Shown piece after piece: positions 23,464 through 25,423 of a stretch of DNA of 25,423 nucleotides. The position numbers and the translations under genes are program-made. Every line of letters starts with the position of its first letter. The stretch's first letter is position 1. Under the pieces are notes generated by a model that was not told where the DNA came from, did no database searches, and saw nothing but the letters and a program-made list of their open reading frames with translations. Where the stretch lies: positions 1-25,423 of the IMG/VR virus record IMGVR_UViG_3300021185_000977; one strand, written 5' to 3'. The DNA is from a virus.

Positions 23464-23924
23464 ATTATTTTGTATTTAGTTTTACCGTTTTCTTTATAAG
23501 CTTGTAAACATCTTCTCCTGTTAGCATCTTCTGAAACATAACTTACATGCACCCAGTCTGGGTTATCTTCTGTTCCAAACTCCCAAATAATCTGATCATA
23601 ATCTAAGTTATTCTTAATATAATCATACATCTCTGCATTTGTCTTATAACCGTAGTTATCGTCTATGTCAAGTGCACAACCAATACAATGTTGTGAGGTT
23701 GTACTTCCGCCAATAGCAGAATTTAATTTGGGCGAGCGATAGAAACTATTAATAGCGATTGGACCACCCACCCATTTACGTAGAGGTTCAAACACTTGTT
23801 CTGCAATAGTTTTCATGTTAATTAAATCTAATTCCCTAGGTATATTGTCAATATTTAACCTAGTAGCCGTGTGAGATTTAATACCTTCTTTAAGTGAGAT
23901 GTGTTCACTTATTCTATCACTCAT
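23460..23924 (-). CDS. Peptidase M15-family endolysin (D-Ala-D-Ala carboxypeptidase-like), 154 aa
   Basis: Likely cleaves peptidoglycan peptides during lysis. The M15 zinc signature is visible: SFYRSPKLNSAIGG (60-73), SQHCIGCALDID (77-88) with H79 and D86 as zinc ligands, and WVHVSY (124-129) with H126 as the third. E115 in IIWEFG is a possible catalytic acid. The length fits the short Peptidase_M15_3 type without a wall-binding domain. There is no signal peptide, so the holin at 20398-20859 probably releases it. The product could alternatively be a virion-associated lysin that helps DNA entry. It ends in TGA, overlapping the next start. Confidence 0.9.
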   Translation of the reverse strand: MSDRISEHISLKEGIKSHTATRLNIDNIPRELDLINMKTIAEQVFEPLRKWVGGPIAINSFYRSPKLNSAIGGSTTSQHCIGCALDIDDNYGYKTNAEMYDYIKNNLDYDQIIWEFGTEDNPDWVHVSYVSEDANRRRCLQAYKENGKTKYKII

Positions 23925-23936
23925 TTTATTGAGTTT

Positions 23937-24146
23937 TTACTGTATTGGTTTTATACCTAAGTCTACTCCACTACTAATTCTGTTTTTGTAACTTTTAGTA
24001 GTTATAGGTCCAGGCTTATATGGTGTATCAGCTTTTAAAACCTGTATTGGATCCATACCATATCTTGGATTACCTTTTTTTAAGTTTGATGGTGTATGAG
24101 GAGCGCCCCATACTGCATCGCTTCCGTATTGTCCTTTTTTGCTCAT
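23937..24146 (-). CDS. Small hypothetical protein, 69 aa
   Basis: A short Pro/Gly/Lys-rich protein: MSKKGQYGSDAVWGAP, HTPSNLKKGNPRYGMDPIQV, ADTPYKPGPITTKSYKNRIS. I prefer the ATG at 24144-24146, with leader AAAAATTATG, rather than the one nine codons upstream, which would lie inside the preceding gene. No family recognised. It is probably extended and could be a small virion peptide or a linker. The gap to the M15 start is 12 bases. Confidence 0.6.
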   Translation of the reverse strand: MSKKGQYGSDAVWGAPHTPSNLKKGNPRYGMDPIQVLKADTPYKPGPITTKSYKNRISSGVDLGIKPIQ

Positions 24147-24154
24147 AATTTTTA

Positions 24155-25237
24155 TTATTTTCTTTTTTTCCAAGTAGATATAAATTTTTTACCTTGACTA
24201 GGTCTTAATGTATCTCTATCTACTGTTCTACCCACAAAGTTTCTGTGTGTTGAAGATGTAGGTCTTTTTTCATCACCATAAAATTCACCATCTTGAGAAC
24301 TCAGTGATGTCATATATTGACCTTTTTTGTCTTCTTGAATGTCACTATAATCGTCAGTGCTTATATCTGGAAATGATACAGAACCTTTTGATCTTGAACT
24401 ATTAAAACTAGAATCCTCAAAATCAGTTTCATCCATTAAGTCACCTTTTTTGTAAGTGTATTTAGGATCTTTTTTAACAATGTATTGAGGGTTATCAAAA
24501 TTTAAAGCACTGTTAAATTCTTTTTTATTATTTACATAACCACTAATACCAAAACTAGCATCGCTTCCACTTGGTGGATTTTTTTTAGAATATCTAGGTG
24601 TTTTGCCATATTCTATATCATCACCTTTTTTATCATACCTGCCTTTTTCATAACCATCATAGCTATAATTTTCTTGGCCTTGTTCTTTCACACCTTTAGC
24701 TCTTTCTTTTCTAGCTTGACGTAAACCTTTATTAGCCATTCTTATATTTTTTCTCTCCTGTCTTCTAGCTTCTCTACTATCTTTATTCATGATAGGATTC
24801 ATATCACCATAAGGTGATTGAGGTGCACTACCAGGAGGTGGTAAAGGTTGGTCTAATCTTTTGCTTGCCATTTGCTGAGCAAACTGGTCACCTTCAAAAA
24901 GATTTTGACCCATTTCTTGCATTTTATAGTTTGCAAATTTATTAGGATTCATCATGTTATTATTATTTAAACTTGTAAAATTATCAGCTCTTTCTTCAGC
25001 GTCCATAACGCCATCACCACCAATTGGTCCAAAATTACCTGAATTAGAATTGGAGTCAGATGAATGCTTATGATCTGTAGCAACAGGCATTTGAGTATCT
25101 AAACCCATACCATTATTAGCATTAAGACTAGGATCTTTTAAATAATCCTTCATTTTTACAACTCTTGGAAGATTTAATTGTTTGGCAATTTTTCTTGCCA
25201 TTGCCCCTTTGATTTTAGGTCTACCAAATAGTCCCAT
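24155..25237 (-). CDS. Low-complexity hypothetical protein, 360 aa
   Basis: Strongly biased to Asp, Ser, Asn, Lys, Gly and Tyr, with few hydrophobic residues, so largely disordered. The N-terminus MGLFGRPKIKGAMARKIAKQ is basic and possibly helical. Residues about 90-145 contain NPNKFANYKMQEMGQNLF and QPLPPPGSAPQSPYGDMNP, and 150-175 an Arg-rich helix (RRQERKNIRMANKGLRQARK). Later parts repeat KKGD- and Y-containing units (YDKKGDDIEYG, YTYKKGDLMD). I recognise no family. The charge pattern suits an internal packaged protein or scaffold. It shares the first base with the stop of the 34-residue gene. Confidence 0.7.
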   Translation of the reverse strand: MGLFGRPKIKGAMARKIAKQLNLPRVVKMKDYLKDPSLNANNGMGLDTQMPVATDHKHSSDSNSNSGNFGPIGGDGVMDAEERADNFTSLNNNNMMNPNKFANYKMQEMGQNLFEGDQFAQQMASKRLDQPLPPPGSAPQSPYGDMNPIMNKDSREARRQERKNIRMANKGLRQARKERAKGVKEQGQENYSYDGYEKGRYDKKGDDIEYGKTPRYSKKNPPSGSDASFGISGYVNNKKEFNSALNFDNPQYIVKKDPKYTYKKGDLMDETDFEDSSFNSSRSKGSVSFPDISTDDYSDIQEDKKGQYMTSLSSQDGEFYGDEKRPTSSTHRNFVGRTVDRDTLRPSQGKKFISTWKKRK

Positions 25238-25341
25238 TATTTTTTGCTTTCTAATTTCTTAATAACCTCTTTTAGTTTAGCAATTTTTTTGTCAATAGGA
25301 GATAATTCTTTTACCTCTACTTTTTTTTCTTTTTTTCCCAT
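25237..25341 (-). CDS. Small helical protein, 34 aa
   Basis: A complete 34-codon frame whose TAA overlaps the ATG of the 360-residue gene. The product is almost one charged helix: MGKKEKKVEVKELSPIDKK then IAKLKEVIKKLESKK, with hydrophobic residues spaced for a short coiled coil. The one-base TAATG overlap and the same type of junction elsewhere in the window support it. Function unknown. Confidence 0.6.
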   Translation of the reverse strand: MGKKEKKVEVKELSPIDKKIAKLKEVIKKLESKK

Positions 25342-25343
25342 GA

Positions 25344-25418
25344 TTATCGGTTTTTATCTTTGTTAACATTATTAATGGATGTAATCATAACTTTATCCAT
25401 ATAGGTTTTACCCTTCAT
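25344..25418 (-). CDS. Possible very small or truncated protein, 24 aa
   Basis: A frame ending in TAA at 25344-25346 is open to the right edge; an ATG at 25416-25418 would give 24 residues (MKGKTYMDKVMITSINNVNK and four more). It could equally be the C-terminus of a longer gene beginning outside the window. The two-base gap to the following gene fits the packing here. Confidence 0.4.
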   Translation of the reverse strand: MKGKTYMDKVMITSINNVNKDKNR

Positions 25419-25423
25419 TATTT

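Noticed and set aside
24147-24173. Upstream start of the 69-residue gene
   Set aside because: It adds nine Lys/Ile-rich residues encoded by the end of the preceding gene; the internal ATG has the typical A/T leader.
1-25423. tRNA genes, CRISPR arrays, integrase, insertion sequences, attachment sites
   Set aside because: I saw no cloverleaf-like segment, no regularly spaced repeats, no recombinase or transposase motif. Temperate or mobile-element status is therefore not supported.
1-25423. Firm assignment to Crassvirales
   Set aside because: Portal, capsid and muzzle features resemble crAss-like phages from memory, but I cannot run the searches, and hallmark genes such as IHF-like or replication proteins are not in this window.

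Overview
This window looks like the structural half of a tailed-phage genome of the short-tailed (podovirus-like) type. Every gene I can support is on the minus strand, so transcription runs right to left, with overlaps of a few bases (TAATG, ATGA) or short AT-rich gaps. The DNA is visibly AT-rich. No gene has a well-spaced Shine-Dalgarno motif; start codons follow A/T-only leaders such as AATATAAATTATG. That pattern, plus portal, capsid and tail proteins that resemble crAss-like and marine Bacteroidota phages from memory, suggests a marine Bacteroidota (flavobacterial) host. Host and lineage are inferences.

Layout in transcription order. (1) 25.4-21.3 kb: small accessory and virion genes: Lys/Asn-rich low-complexity proteins, an M15-type zinc peptidase (probable endolysin), a DUF6321-like basic protein, a small beta-rich structural protein and several ORFs of 34-51 residues. 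(2) 21.3-19.0 kb: lysis and chaperone genes: a Cys-Gly-Cys miniprotein, a small HExxH putative metallopeptidase, a GTA-type holin, a coiled-coil protein, a protein that looks like two fused GroES domains, and a candidate small terminase. (3) 19.0-11.7 kb: head genes: large terminase, portal, scaffold and major capsid protein (MCP), ending in a strong UUCG-tetraloop terminator. (4) 11.7-7.1 kb: an unrecognised 254-residue protein, a complex intergenic hairpin, then four neck/ring proteins formed by tandem duplication of a two-gene cassette. (5) 7.1 kb to the left end: a large muzzle/nozzle-type tail protein apparently split over two genes (1213 and 461 residues), then candidate ejected or cargo proteins and a truncated gene at the left edge.

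The genes fit one assembly pathway: the scaffold and a GroES-like cofactor help the capsid protein form the procapsid, terminase packages DNA through the portal, ring proteins and the muzzle close the neck and tail, and holin plus M15 peptidase release progeny. The most notable signals are the duplicated ring-protein cassette whose second copy gained beta modules, a small beta module that seems to recur in several virion proteins, the tandem GroES protein, the HExxH miniprotein, the split muzzle, and overlapping alternative hairpins before the ring genes. No replication genes, integrase, tRNA, CRISPR array or insertion sequence was seen.
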